Part shown: piece after piece, positions 36,435 through 45,053 of the stretch
How the letters are laid out: the number at the start of each line of letters is the position of its first letter
How positions within the stretch are numbered: the stretch's first letter is position 1
Assembly (NCBI GenBank): GCA_035556195.1
Contig: DATMFK010000050.1
Span: forward strand, 84,194-148,193
Length of the DNA: 64,000 nt
Source: G016756615 sp035556195
Lineage (GTDB): Bacteria; Pseudomonadota; Alphaproteobacteria; Rhizobiales; Rhizobiaceae
Direction: 5' to 3'
The notes under the pieces: generated by a model
Seen by the model: only the letters and a program-made list of their open reading frames with translations
Told to the model about the DNA's origin: nothing
Databases searched by the model: none
Translations under genes and position numbers: made by a program

Positions 36435-38212
36435 GAGAGGCTTTCCCGGTAGGCGATCATGCGCCGGGCGGCATCGATATAGGCAGGGTCGACGGCAAGG
36501 CCGCCGGCTTCGCGAATGCCCTCGATCCCCTCGCTGACCAACGTTTCGCGGTCTGTCTCGGGGACGAGCGACGCGTTATCCTCGAGCCATTGCCTGACAC
36601 TGTCGGAGCCTGGCTCGGCAGCGGCTTCGGCAACGGCAATGAGCACCTTGAGTTCAGCATCGTCTGCATCCGCGTCCACCAACTGCGTCTCGAGCAGTGC
36701 GGACAGATGCGGCAGCAGGACGTTCTGGCGGAAGTTGCGCCGCGCGTCGGCTAAGGCGGATCCGTAGAGAGGCCTTCCGTTATCGCCGAGCAGGAGGGGC
36801 GGCGACGGTTCGGCCCGGATTTCCGCAACAAGGGCGTCGAAGCGCTTTATTGCCGCGACGACCGAGGGAAGCTGGCTCGCCGATGATGGCGACGCAAAGG
36901 CAGGAAACTCGGCGGCTGCCCGGGAGATGCGCGGGGCCAGCTGCACCTCGGTATCGAAGACCCGGAGCACATATAGGCCGGCTGTGAGCCCGCACACGAT
37001 CATTACCGCGACGAACGTCCACTGCATCGCGGCCCATGGTTTGCGCTTCGCTGCGACGAGGCCCGCTTCCGGCAGGATCGCCTGCTGGAAGGCGCCGGCA
37101 ATGAAGTAGCCATGGTTTTCGTCCTCCATGCCCAGATCTGGCGGCAGGGTGCCTATGCGCGGCAGGGCGAACCACCGTGAGAGATCCGGCAGCAAGGAAT
37201 CGATCGTCAGCGGCTCCTGGTGGGCACTGGTCAGGAAAACGCCGCGCAAGATCGCGCCTTGCCAAGCGTGGGTCTGCCTGGGAAGGAGCGCGTCCACGAT
37301 CGGCTTGATCTGATGACGCAATGCCGCCACCTGAGTAGCGAAGCCGTGAATCCGGCCGCTTCGCACAGGATCAGCCTCCCGCGACAGCCATTCGACATGG
37401 CGGGCGCGCATTGCAGAAAGCAGGCGATCGAAGCCCTTGTCGATGTCCGCTGCTTCCTGGCCTGCCGCGAGGTCGTCGGCCAAGGGGAGCGAGAAACCCC
37501 AGGGCGTTGCGCGATCCAGAGGCTCAAGGCGGTCGAAGAATTCATGAAAGCCCGGAACCATGTCTGTTTTGGAAAGTAGCAGATAAAGGGGAGGCCGCGC
37601 GCCGATCCGTTCTTCAAGCAGGCTCAAGTCGCTAGCAATCGCGTCGGCGATCGCGCGGTGTTCCGCTTCGTCGGCAAGGGTAAGGTCGGCGGGGCTTATG
37701 ACCAGCAGCGTGGCACTCATCGGCTGCCGCGGCCGCACGGTACGGATAAGGTCGAACACGTCCTGGCTGCCGCCTGCGCCGTCGAAATTCGTCTCGACGA
37801 AGATGGCGTCCTGTCCAACCCACCAGCGCGATGCCCCCACCGCGACGGGCAGGCCGAGCCCAGTGTCGGACTGCAGGAGCAGTGCCGACTTGCCCGATCC
37901 GGACGGGCCGGCGACGAGGTAGAGCGGCAAGGAATGGCGGCGCCGGCTGCCCTTCAGCCCGCGGTCGGCGAGGAAGCGGAGCACAGCGCGCCGCTGGTCC
38001 CGTAGGTTCGGGGCTCCCGAACGCCCCTCCTTGTCGCCGAACATCCAGCGTCCCAGAACGGCCGGAACAAGGGCCCAGACGATCACGGGCGCGAGCGCTG
38101 CCGCGAAGCGGGGCAGTTCGTCCGCCGCCGGAGCGCTGCGCCAGATCCACCAGCTCGCCGCGGATGCGATCACGAGGCCTGCCAGCCATGCCAGCATCCA
38201 GCCTGCTCTCAT
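36431..38212 (-). CDS. Short second TssM/IcmF-like protein
   Basis: 593-residue homologue of the N-terminal half of TssM. Two helices lie near the N-terminus (LAWLAGLVIASAASWWIW and LAPVIVWALVPAVLGRWMF), Walker A GPSGSGKS is at 102-109, and LLLSKTDMVPGFHEFFDRL, HEW-type linker HVEWLSREADPVRSG and a third helix TFVAVMIVCGLTAGLYVL follow. It then ends after about 150 periplasmic residues, lacking the large C-terminal TssJ-binding part. Start ATG 38212 overlaps the tssL stop, and its own stop overlaps the tssM start, so it is a deliberate operon member, not a fragment. It may form mixed membrane complexes with full TssM. Confidence 0.88.
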   Translation of the reverse strand: MRAGWMLAWLAGLVIASAASWWIWRSAPAADELPRFAAALAPVIVWALVPAVLGRWMFGDKEGRSGAPNLRDQRRAVLRFLADRGLKGSRRRHSLPLYLVAGPSGSGKSALLLQSDTGLGLPVAVGASRWWVGQDAIFVETNFDGAGGSQDVFDLIRTVRPRQPMSATLLVISPADLTLADEAEHRAIADAIASDLSLLEERIGARPPLYLLLSKTDMVPGFHEFFDRLEPLDRATPWGFSLPLADDLAAGQEAADIDKGFDRLLSAMRARHVEWLSREADPVRSGRIHGFATQVAALRHQIKPIVDALLPRQTHAWQGAILRGVFLTSAHQEPLTIDSLLPDLSRWFALPRIGTLPPDLGMEDENHGYFIAGAFQQAILPEAGLVAAKRKPWAAMQWTFVAVMIVCGLTAGLYVLRVFDTEVQLAPRISRAAAEFPAFASPSSASQLPSVVAAIKRFDALVAEIRAEPSPPLLLGDNGRPLYGSALADARRNFRQNVLLPHLSALLETQLVDADADDAELKVLIAVAEAAAEPGSDSVRQWLEDNASLVPETDRETLVSEGIEGIREAGGLAVDPAYIDAARRMIAYRESLS

Positions 38213-39663
38213 GGCACCTGTTCCGCCGGGACCAGGAATTCCACGCGGCGATTTCGCGCCCGCCCTTCCGGCGTGGCGTTGCTGGCGATCGGGTCGTTCT
38301 CGCCGCGGCCTTCGTAGCTGACCCGGGTCGGCGCCGCGATGTGACGCTGCAGCATCTGCGCGGCCGAGCGCGCACGCGCAACAGAGATGGCAACGTTGTC
38401 GCGGAGCGGACTGTTGGCGCCGACCGGCAGGTTGTCCGTATGGCCTAAGACGAGGATACGGCCGGCCTCTGCGTCGAGCGCATCCGCAATGCGCGCGATG
38501 AGAGGGTCTTCCTCCTTCGAAAGTTCGACGCCGCCGACCGGGAAAGAAGCCGCAAGCATGCGGATCGCGACGTCGCCGCCCAGTTCTGCGACCTCGATCC
38601 GCCCGGCCGCGATATCGCTCCCAAGGGTTTGCGAGATGCGCTCGATCTGGGTCTGCCGCACGGGCGGTTGCGGATCGGGCACGGTGGGCACGCCGGCTTT
38701 CTCGACCGTCACCGGTATGCTGGGCCCGAGCGCACGGATCTGTTCGGCTGCGCGCTCGACGTCCGCCCGCAGGCTTACGCTTGCAAATGCCCACAGTGCG
38801 ATCAAAAGGATCAGAAGCAGGATCGCCGCCAGCCACGGAGCGGCCATGGAGCGCGGCGGTTTGTATGGCGCGTTCGCCGCCCCCCACTTGCCCGAAAGCG
38901 TGCGCTCATAAGGGCCGCGGACGCGTCGTATCGTCCGGTAGAGGTCGTGTCGCAGTCGCGTGAGGTGGCCCTGGCCGCCCTCCATCACGCGGTACTTGCC
39001 GATGAAGCCGATCGACAGGCAGATCGCCAGCAGTTCCAGCGCGTCGATGTTCTGTTCAGGCTGCTGCAGCATCTGCGACAGGAGATCGAAGAACCGTTCG
39101 CCACCCCAGGTCTCATTATAAAGCAGGCCGACAAGGCTGCGGCTCGCCCATCCGCTGCTGGCACCCCAGCGGGTATTCAGAATGATGTCGTCTATGGAGG
39201 CGCAGAGCGCATAGCGCGCCACTCGCACGAGGCGACCAGGTATATCGCGCGCCATGGCTGCCGTCTCGAAGCGCTTGATCTCGTCCATGACGTGGCGCCG
39301 GAACTCGGCGACGTCGTCGGGCGGCGCGCTCTCGTTGAGTCGGCCAGCAAGCCACAGCAACGGCGCAGCGGCCGCAGCCAACGGATTGATGGCCGCAAGC
39401 TCGAAAGCCTTGTCGATCTCGCTGTCGCTGCCGCGCCTGCGCAAAGGACCGCCGGGGTCGTCGAAGCTCTCGACGGCTGGGCCACTGCTTCGGCGCGGGG
39501 GCGCGAAGAAGTCTTCACCGAGTTGGAAGTCGGCCGTCGAGGAGCCGCGCGTGGTCGGACCGAACCCATGGTCGGGATTCGGCGCAAGCGCCCCACGACT
39601 GCCGTTCAGCGGACGCCGGATCGTGTCGTCCGATCCGAAAAATTGAGCAAATGGGTCGCTCAC
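38209..39663 (-). CDS. tssL: T6SS membrane protein TssL with C-terminal OmpA/TagL domain
   Basis: 484 residues. The cytosolic DotU/IcmH domain (about 80-260) shows YALCASIDDIILNTRWG and LLYNETWGGERFFDLLSQML. One transmembrane helix spans about 275-297 (PWLAAILLLILLIALWAFAS). The periplasmic OmpA-like peptidoglycan-binding domain (about 370-480) has VLGHTDNLPVGANSPLRDN and VSYEGRGENDPIASNATPEG. This evolved TssL anchors the TssJLM complex to the cell wall without a separate TagL. Disordered N-terminal 75 residues, rich in Gly/Pro/Arg/Ser, might be a phosphorylation or FHA-binding target (inference). Confidence 0.95.
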   Translation of the reverse strand: MSDPFAQFFGSDDTIRRPLNGSRGALAPNPDHGFGPTTRGSSTADFQLGEDFFAPPRRSSGPAVESFDDPGGPLRRRGSDSEIDKAFELAAINPLAAAAAPLLWLAGRLNESAPPDDVAEFRRHVMDEIKRFETAAMARDIPGRLVRVARYALCASIDDIILNTRWGASSGWASRSLVGLLYNETWGGERFFDLLSQMLQQPEQNIDALELLAICLSIGFIGKYRVMEGGQGHLTRLRHDLYRTIRRVRGPYERTLSGKWGAANAPYKPPRSMAAPWLAAILLLILLIALWAFASVSLRADVERAAEQIRALGPSIPVTVEKAGVPTVPDPQPPVRQTQIERISQTLGSDIAAGRIEVAELGGDVAIRMLAASFPVGGVELSKEEDPLIARIADALDAEAGRILVLGHTDNLPVGANSPLRDNVAISVARARSAAQMLQRHIAAPTRVSYEGRGENDPIASNATPEGRARNRRVEFLVPAEQVP

Positions 39664-39685
39664 CCCGCGTCCCCCTTAGCCATGA

Positions 39686-41017
39686 TCAATCCTTGACCGC
39701 CCACAGATCGAGCTCGAGCGCCGGAAATTCGCCAGAGACATGAATCGTCAATCCATTACCTGCCGCGACCTGTTTCCAGAGCGGGCTGGTCCGGTCCAGT
39801 TCGAAATATGCTTTGCCGGTGTGGTAGGGAATCTGGCGTGGGGCCACCGGCAGTGCGCGCGGCATGATGCCGGGCAGCGCGGCGTTGACGAGTTCGCGCA
39901 TCTGCTCTGCCGGTCCGATCTTGATCTGACCGACGAGACTCCGCATTAGCGCCTCGGCCGGCATGTCGGCCTTCGCGGCGAGCACGAAGGTGTACTTGCC
40001 GAAGATCGACTTGTCGGTCACCTCGGCGACGCGGATGCCGTAGCGATGCTCGACCAGCGGAATGGCGATGGCACCGCGTTCCAGCACGGCGCTCAGCGCC
40101 TGTCGCAATGCCGCGGCCACGGGCGCGAAGGTCGCCTGAAGGAGCTCGTGGTCGTAGATCGGGAACGGGCGGGGTCGGTGATCTGCCTGGGTGAAGGTCG
40201 CGAGCTCACCGGCCAGGGCGATCCCATGGCGGAACAGGTCTTCCGGGTGGATACAGGACGCCGCCTGCAGATGCGCGAAGAGCGGCTGCCAGCGATTGAT
40301 CGCCTGCAGCATCATCAGGTCCGTCAGTTCCGCTGCAGTGCCGGCATTGCCCCCGGCGATACGCGAGGCTATCGCTTCGCCGCGGTGATTGAGCAGGCCG
40401 ACGATCTCGGTCATCAGACCCGAAAGAACCTGCGACACCGAGGAGTCGAGCGCTGGCGGAATATAGCCGTCGTCCAGCACCACGGCATTGTCCGAGCGGA
40501 CCTCGACGACGCGCGCGAGTCCGATCCCGACCGTGCCGCTGCGCTCGCTGGTCTCCAGAGCATAGCGGAGGCGCATCTTGCCGACGCCGATCGGGACAGC
40601 GCCGATCTCGCTGCTATTGGCATCGGTGACCTCCGCCTCCGTCACCGTGTAGCGGGTGAGCGCGTCGACCTGCGGCTCTGCTGCTTCGCGTCCGCCTGGC
40701 TGCACCAAGGGAAGCGTCAGATAGACGATCGCGTTGCGAAGGTCCTGCGGCAGTTCCAGAGGAGGGAGTTGGTCGGCGTGGCCGGGAAGCTGGAACGGCG
40801 TGCCGTCCTGGAAGACTCCGGCAGCGCGTTCGACACCGAAACGCCCGATCGCCAGCAGTTCGCGATTGAGCTTCAGGTCGGTGAGGCCCCAAGCATAAGG
40901 GCGCAGCGCGCCGGTCCGCCCACGCACGAGACGCTCAAAATAGCGCGCTTCCTGCTGGAAATGTTGGGCACGGATGAACATGCCCTCCGACCAGATCACC
41001 CTGTCGTCAAAAGGCAT
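39686..41017 (-). CDS. tssK: T6SS baseplate-membrane connector TssK
   Basis: 443-residue cytosolic protein linking the baseplate to TssL/TssM. The N-terminus VIWSEGMFIRAQHFQQEARY is the standard TssK opening (W.EG....QHFQQ). Later features include CIHPEDLFRHGIALAGELAT and the C-terminal YFELDRTSPLWKQVAAGNGL. Length is normal, ATG start at 41017. It lies between tssJ and tssL in the usual J-K-L-M order. Confidence 0.95.
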   Translation of the reverse strand: MPFDDRVIWSEGMFIRAQHFQQEARYFERLVRGRTGALRPYAWGLTDLKLNRELLAIGRFGVERAAGVFQDGTPFQLPGHADQLPPLELPQDLRNAIVYLTLPLVQPGGREAAEPQVDALTRYTVTEAEVTDANSSEIGAVPIGVGKMRLRYALETSERSGTVGIGLARVVEVRSDNAVVLDDGYIPPALDSSVSQVLSGLMTEIVGLLNHRGEAIASRIAGGNAGTAAELTDLMMLQAINRWQPLFAHLQAASCIHPEDLFRHGIALAGELATFTQADHRPRPFPIYDHELLQATFAPVAAALRQALSAVLERGAIAIPLVEHRYGIRVAEVTDKSIFGKYTFVLAAKADMPAEALMRSLVGQIKIGPAEQMRELVNAALPGIMPRALPVAPRQIPYHTGKAYFELDRTSPLWKQVAAGNGLTIHVSGEFPALELDLWAVKD

Positions 41018-41110
41018 GCGCTTCTCCCCTCGCGTGCCGACGCGGCGCCATGCCGTCCCACGACAGGCTCTTAACCCTTCGCTTGCGCATTGCTCCGGCC
41101 TCCTCGCGCA

Positions 41111-41614
41111 TCAGTCCTGCGGCCCTAGATCAACGGCGAGCGTCTTCAGGTCCGCCTTCAGCTTGAACCGCTTCTCGCCTTGCGTCCCCACCATGGCGCG
41201 CCACTTCGCGCTCTCGAACTGGCGGAACCCGGCAACGACGGCCACGATGGTCGTGCCCTCGATCAGATTGGCCTTGATGCGCTCGATCCCCCCAGGATCG
41301 AGATACATCTCGGTCTTGCCGAGAAGGGTCGGGCCAAGCGTTGCGTCGTCCTCTTCCCACAACTGCCGAAAGCTGGCGTTGGCGAATGCCGTCTCGCCGC
41401 TGAGCTGGTAAAGGCGCACGATGATGGGCGAGGGCAGGCCGCTTGGCGAAGGATTGACCAAGGGTGACGCGGTGGCGATGAAATCGATGTTCGCGTCCTG
41501 CGGCGCAGGCTTGATCTCGATCTCCGTGGGCGGCGGCTTGCGCTCCATCAAGCCGCAGCCTGCCATGCCCAGCATCAGGACAAAAAGCAACAATGTCCGA
41601 ATCGAGCCGGGCAT
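41111..41614 (-). CDS. tssJ: T6SS outer-membrane lipoprotein TssJ
   Basis: 167-residue lipoprotein. The signal peptide ends in lipobox LGMAGC with lipidation at Cys20 and Gly at +2, favouring outer-membrane sorting. The mature part is a small beta-sandwich with LPSPIIVRLYQLSGETAFAN (the L1 loop/strand pattern of the family) and TEMYLDPGGIERIK. It binds the C-terminus of TssM. A reading of another frame over the same DNA was discarded because only this one has the lipobox and family motifs. Confidence 0.92.
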   Translation of the reverse strand: MPGSIRTLLLFVLMLGMAGCGLMERKPPPTEIEIKPAPQDANIDFIATASPLVNPSPSGLPSPIIVRLYQLSGETAFANASFRQLWEEDDATLGPTLLGKTEMYLDPGGIERIKANLIEGTTIVAVVAGFRQFESAKWRAMVGTQGEKRFKLKADLKTLAVDLGPQD

Positions 41615-41662
41615 CCACCCCCCACCTAACGCCGGATGCTCTCCAGCTATTCGCCCGCCGCA

Positions 41663-42418
41663 TCAACGCCCAGAAGCATTACTCAGCAATTCAGACAGCC
41701 GGTCCGAGAACTTGCGGCGCTCGCTCACGGAGAGCACCGTCGTCGCCGCCTCGACAGCCCGTACAAGCGTCTCCACGTCAACCCCGGCCGCAATGTGCAG
41801 CAGACTCACCCCGCCAGTGTCGTGCGACCATAGCGTGTCTTTCCCTGCGTGAATATCAGCAATCGGGGCTTGATGCATCTGTGCAGAGATATCCACGGAT
41901 TTCCCAGTCTCTCCAATGGCTAAGCTATCGACCGGACCCCACCAATCGTCGAGAACCATGCCCTTGGCAGTACGTTCGCCTGGCGCAGAAGCAAGTTCCG
42001 GAGGGGCCGGCGATTCGCCTTCCAGTCTGCCGAAAGGACCATCGTCCGGCCCGATCTCCGGCGCCGCTGCCGCAAGAGCGCGTGCCTCCGCAGGCGAAGC
42101 CGAGGCAGTGACGATCTCGGCCAACAGCACGGCGTCGCCGAGCTTCAGCACATCGCCGTTTTCGATGCGCCGCACAAGTCCGTAGCCGACCGGGACCTCG
42201 TTGACTTTGACGCCGTTGGTGGACATGTCCGTCAGCTGGTAGCCGTCGAAATCCTTCTCGATGCGGCAGTGGAGCTTGGAGAGCACGCGTTCGGGATCAG
42301 GGATCGACCAATCGGCTTCCGGTGACCTGCCGATTACCAGCGCGCTGCCCTGGACACGGGCCTCCCTGCGGCCGCCGAGCAGCCGCTCGGGGCCTTTCAA
42401 GGTCAGTCGCAGTTCCAT
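41663..42418 (-). CDS. FHA-domain protein (TagH/Fha-like)
   Basis: 251-residue cytosolic protein with an N-terminal forkhead-associated domain (about 1-100): VIGRSPEADWSIPDPERVLS, KLHCRIEKDFDGY and LTDMSTNGVKVNEVPV contain the conserved GR, S..H and N-G phosphothreonine-binding residues. The rest is Pro/Ala-rich linker and a helical C-terminal part (around LLHIAAGVDVETLVRAVEAA). FHA proteins of T6SS loci bind phosphorylated components made by PpkA-type kinases, and such a kinase closes this operon. The C-terminus is short compared with many Fha proteins. Confidence 0.88.
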   Translation of the reverse strand: MELRLTLKGPERLLGGRREARVQGSALVIGRSPEADWSIPDPERVLSKLHCRIEKDFDGYQLTDMSTNGVKVNEVPVGYGLVRRIENGDVLKLGDAVLLAEIVTASASPAEARALAAAAPEIGPDDGPFGRLEGESPAPPELASAPGERTAKGMVLDDWWGPVDSLAIGETGKSVDISAQMHQAPIADIHAGKDTLWSHDTGGVSLLHIAAGVDVETLVRAVEAATTVLSVSERRKFSDRLSELLSNASGR

Positions 42419-42429
42419 CGCCCCCTCCT

Positions 42430-43551
42430 CTAGCCCTGGTCAGCGCTCCTTTCCGATGCAGTCGCATCCGAAGCCGAATCTCTGCGCGCGGAGACCATGC
42501 GGCAATTGTAATGCATGCAGGAGCGGTCATGAAGACGCACGTGCCAAGGTATCTCGACCGCCTCTCCAGTGCGGCGCAGCGGGCCGGCAGCCATTTCGCC
42601 GTCGGATAGCAGAAGATCGAGCACGTCTTCGGCGCGTCCTTGGTGCCACCCGCGTTGCGAGTGGCCGCCCAGCCAGTGCTCCATGGCCGTCACACGATCT
42701 GTCCAGTCGAAGGGCAGAGCGATCAGTGCCTCTCCCCCTGGCCGGATCACGCGGCCCAACTCGGTGAGCACGGAACGCGGTTCGGTCACGCAGTCAATCA
42801 GGTTCATCGCCGTAGCCAGCGCAAAGGATCCGTCCCCGAAGGGCAGATTCAGGGCGTCGCAGATCCAGACCTCGACCGAATCGGAGCCGGGGGCGGCGAC
42901 GGAAAAGCGGCGCCGGTCGTAGACGAGGCCGACCCTGCGACGCGGATATTCGACAACTCCATCAGCCACGACCCGTCGCGCGACGCGGGCGAGGGCGATC
43001 GATAGGTCGGCGGCGACGACCAGCCTTCCGGTTCTTTCGGCCAGTTCAGCGGCGACCCGCCCCGGTCCGCAACCGAGATCGAGGATCGGCCCGTCCGGGA
43101 GCTTGTCCGACAGCATTGCGAGCCCACGCTCCAGCGCCCTGGCAACCGAGCCGGGACGCGCGCCGCCAGCAGCTTCGCCTCGCTCGGCCGGGTCGTGATC
43201 GCCCCAATGGTCCCACACATACGAGGACGTGTGCTGGCGTATCGACTGGAGCCCGCTGGAAGCGCCTGCGGCATCGCCGAGCAGACTTTCCACCGCGGGA
43301 GGCAGGTCGGTCCGCGCCATCAGGTAGAAGAGATTGTCCTCGACGAAGCGCCGGACATCGGGGACCAGGATCGCCATGCCGTCGATGACGGGGAATTCGC
43401 CGCTGCAGCGGCTGCATTGGAGGATGCCGCAATCGATATATTCGTCCGTCCCGGTTTCGGCGGTCGCAATGGACAGCGACGAGTTGACACGCTCGCGGCT
43501 GCGGCAGGCTGGGCACGCCGGCCTCAGCGCTTCGAAACTCGACCGGCGCAT
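42430..43551 (-). CDS. SAM methyltransferase with N-terminal zinc-ribbon-like region
   Basis: 373 residues. The N-terminus has CPACRSRE and later CSRCSGEFPVIDGMAILVPD, a Trm112-like four-Cys zinc-ribbon pattern. The catalytic domain shows motif I ILDLGCGPGRVAAELAERTG, strand 2 VVAADLSIALARVARR, DALNLPFGDGSFALATAMNL and ELGRVIRPGGEALIALPFDW. The substrate is unknown. It sits between PAAR and FHA in the T6SS operon, one base from the PAAR stop, so a T6SS-related protein target is plausible. It differs in architecture from the other two methyltransferases of the locus. Confidence 0.85.
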   Translation of the reverse strand: MRRSSFEALRPACPACRSRERVNSSLSIATAETGTDEYIDCGILQCSRCSGEFPVIDGMAILVPDVRRFVEDNLFYLMARTDLPPAVESLLGDAAGASSGLQSIRQHTSSYVWDHWGDHDPAERGEAAGGARPGSVARALERGLAMLSDKLPDGPILDLGCGPGRVAAELAERTGRLVVAADLSIALARVARRVVADGVVEYPRRRVGLVYDRRRFSVAAPGSDSVEVWICDALNLPFGDGSFALATAMNLIDCVTEPRSVLTELGRVIRPGGEALIALPFDWTDRVTAMEHWLGGHSQRGWHQGRAEDVLDLLLSDGEMAAGPLRRTGEAVEIPWHVRLHDRSCMHYNCRMVSARRDSASDATASERSADQG

Positions 43552-43932
43552 TCAACCTCCGATGATGACTGTCGGGCAGCCGGGCGGCATGACCTTGCCA
43601 ACCGGACTGGGGATCGGCGCAACGCAGGCCGGGTGGGACGTGATGTCATTGACGCGGGCTGCCGGCATGCCGCCGATCATGACCGAGCTGGAGCCCTTCG
43701 CAATCATCCCCGGTCCGCCCGGCACGCAGGAAGGCAGGACGCACGGCGTCGATTGGTCGGTGACACGGGCGGCAGGGAGATTGCCGATCAGGACGGTCGG
43801 ACAGCCCTTGACGATGGGCAGCGGCAATGCCGGGTGCGGAGCCGGCGCGGGAACCGGCGCGGCAGGATGGATGGGGGCGTGGCAGTGCGGCGCGTCCTGC
43901 TTGATCAGGTCGCCCATTCGAGCAGCGTTCAT
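43552..43932 (-). CDS. PAAR-repeat spike-tip protein
   Basis: 126-residue PAAR protein that would cap the VgrG spike. PAAR-like repeats are visible: GNLPAARVTDQSTPC and GGMPAARVNDITSHPACVAP, with the His/Cys residues expected for the metal site near the tip (CHAPIHP, HPAC) and Val-Ile-Gly-Gly ends. There is no C-terminal toxin extension, so it would serve as an adaptor for cargo rather than as an effector. ATG overlaps the previous stop (ATGA). It is located far from vgrG, inside the signalling/FHA part of the operon. Confidence 0.9.
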   Translation of the reverse strand: MNAARMGDLIKQDAPHCHAPIHPAAPVPAPAPHPALPLPIVKGCPTVLIGNLPAARVTDQSTPCVLPSCVPGGPGMIAKGSSSVMIGGMPAARVNDITSHPACVAPIPSPVGKVMPPGCPTVIIGG

Positions 43933-44999
43933 GCGTCGGCTACTCCGGCTGAGCGCGGCGCCAGCGTCTTGCCCAGCGTGAGCACATTCCAGCCCCGGCT
44001 TCGCCGGTAGCTCACCTCATCGAGAAGCGCTTTCACGAAATGCATCCCAAGCCCTCCGATCTGGCGCTCCTCGATACCGGCCTCGAGGTCGGGCGCAGCT
44101 ATGCCCAGAGGATCGAACGGCACGCCATCGTCGCGAATCTCGACGGTCAACCGATCTCGGTCGATCCGGATATCGACCAGCATCTCGTGGGCAGACCCGT
44201 CGCGGAACCCGTAATTGATCTGATTGGTCAGTATTTCGTCAAGCGCGAGCTCCAGCGCGGATGCGTCCTCATTGGCCACGGCTTGGCGCGCCAGGTACTC
44301 GCCGACGGACTTGAGCGCGTCCGGCACAGCTGCCTGGTCATTGCGGATCGAGAAGGTGGCGCCGTTCTGCTGCTTGGCCCACGCCTTGAAGTGAATCGCG
44401 GCGAGCACGCTTCGGGGCCGGCCGAAGTGCTGGTCGACAAGCGACTGAAGGCCGTCCAGCGGCAAGCGCTCGGCTCCGGTAGGAGGCTCGCCGGCTATCG
44501 CCAGCCAGAAGATGTCTCCGGGAGCCAGCACTTGCGCATCACTGCAGCGTCCACTGCCTAGAGTGGCCTGCCGCAGTTCTCCAGTCGAAACGTCGATCCG
44601 AGCACTGGCCAGCGCAGCCACGCAATTCCCGCCATACTGTCGCACGCCATCAATGACGAGATCGGGGTCGCCTGATTCGGCGGCCAGGGCACGCAGCAAT
44701 TGTCGCTGTCCTGCTGCGGCAAGCGCCCCATCGAGGCCGCCCCGGCTCAGTTGCACTGCCGCGGCCCAGAGGTGCCGTTCATCGAGGAAGAAGTGGTCGA
44801 AGAAGACGATCTCTTGTGCGTCATTCTCGGCGGCGAAGGCCAGTTCGACGTCTCGTCGCCCGGGAAAAGGCGCAGGTTCCAGAGAACGGCGCATGCGGGT
44901 CTCGAGCCTTCGGAGCAAGGAAATCGCGTCGGTCATTCCGTGGCCTGCGCCGTGATCCGGCATAACGTTCTGGTCACGCGGCTCGCTTTCTGAAATCAT
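43929..44999 (-). CDS. Pseudo-PP2C domain fused to RsbW-type HATPase kinase
   Basis: 356 residues, chosen start ATG 44999 (an in-frame ATG near 44963 is possible). Residues about 230-350 are an anti-sigma-type HATPase: LALDEILTNQINYGF (Glu255, Asn259), IRDDGVPFDP and GGLGMHFVKALLDEVSYRR. Residues about 45-215 align by pattern with a SpoIIE phosphatase, but the metal-binding motifs are lost. FFDHFFLDERHLWAAAVQLS corresponds to the GGDFYD...DVSG region with no Asp at the metal positions, and DIFWLAIAGEPP replaces the YTDG motif. The likely role is a kinase for the divergent STAS protein at 45054, with the dead phosphatase domain sensing or binding. It heads the long minus-strand T6SS operon. 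Confidence 0.83.
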   Translation of the reverse strand: MISESEPRDQNVMPDHGAGHGMTDAISLLRRLETRMRRSLEPAPFPGRRDVELAFAAENDAQEIVFFDHFFLDERHLWAAAVQLSRGGLDGALAAAGQRQLLRALAAESGDPDLVIDGVRQYGGNCVAALASARIDVSTGELRQATLGSGRCSDAQVLAPGDIFWLAIAGEPPTGAERLPLDGLQSLVDQHFGRPRSVLAAIHFKAWAKQQNGATFSIRNDQAAVPDALKSVGEYLARQAVANEDASALELALDEILTNQINYGFRDGSAHEMLVDIRIDRDRLTVEIRDDGVPFDPLGIAAPDLEAGIEERQIGGLGMHFVKALLDEVSYRRSRGWNVLTLGKTLAPRSAGVADA

Positions 45000-45053
45000 T
45001 GCTTGGCAGGGGCCGGACTCGGCCGGGGACGTAAGAGACAGGTATCGTAAGCC
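45000..45053. promoter_or_regulatory. Short divergent promoter region between the anti-sigma-type kinase and STAS genes
   Basis: Only 54 bases separate the two start codons of the divergent T6SS operons, so both promoters or a shared operator must fall here or inside the 5' coding ends. I could not assign -10/-35 or -24/-12 boxes with confidence. This point splits the T6SS locus into its minus and plus halves. Confidence 0.45.

Noticed and set aside
45000..45053. Sigma-54 promoter for the T6SS operons
   Set aside because: No GG-N10-GC element with the proper flanks could be found in the divergent region.
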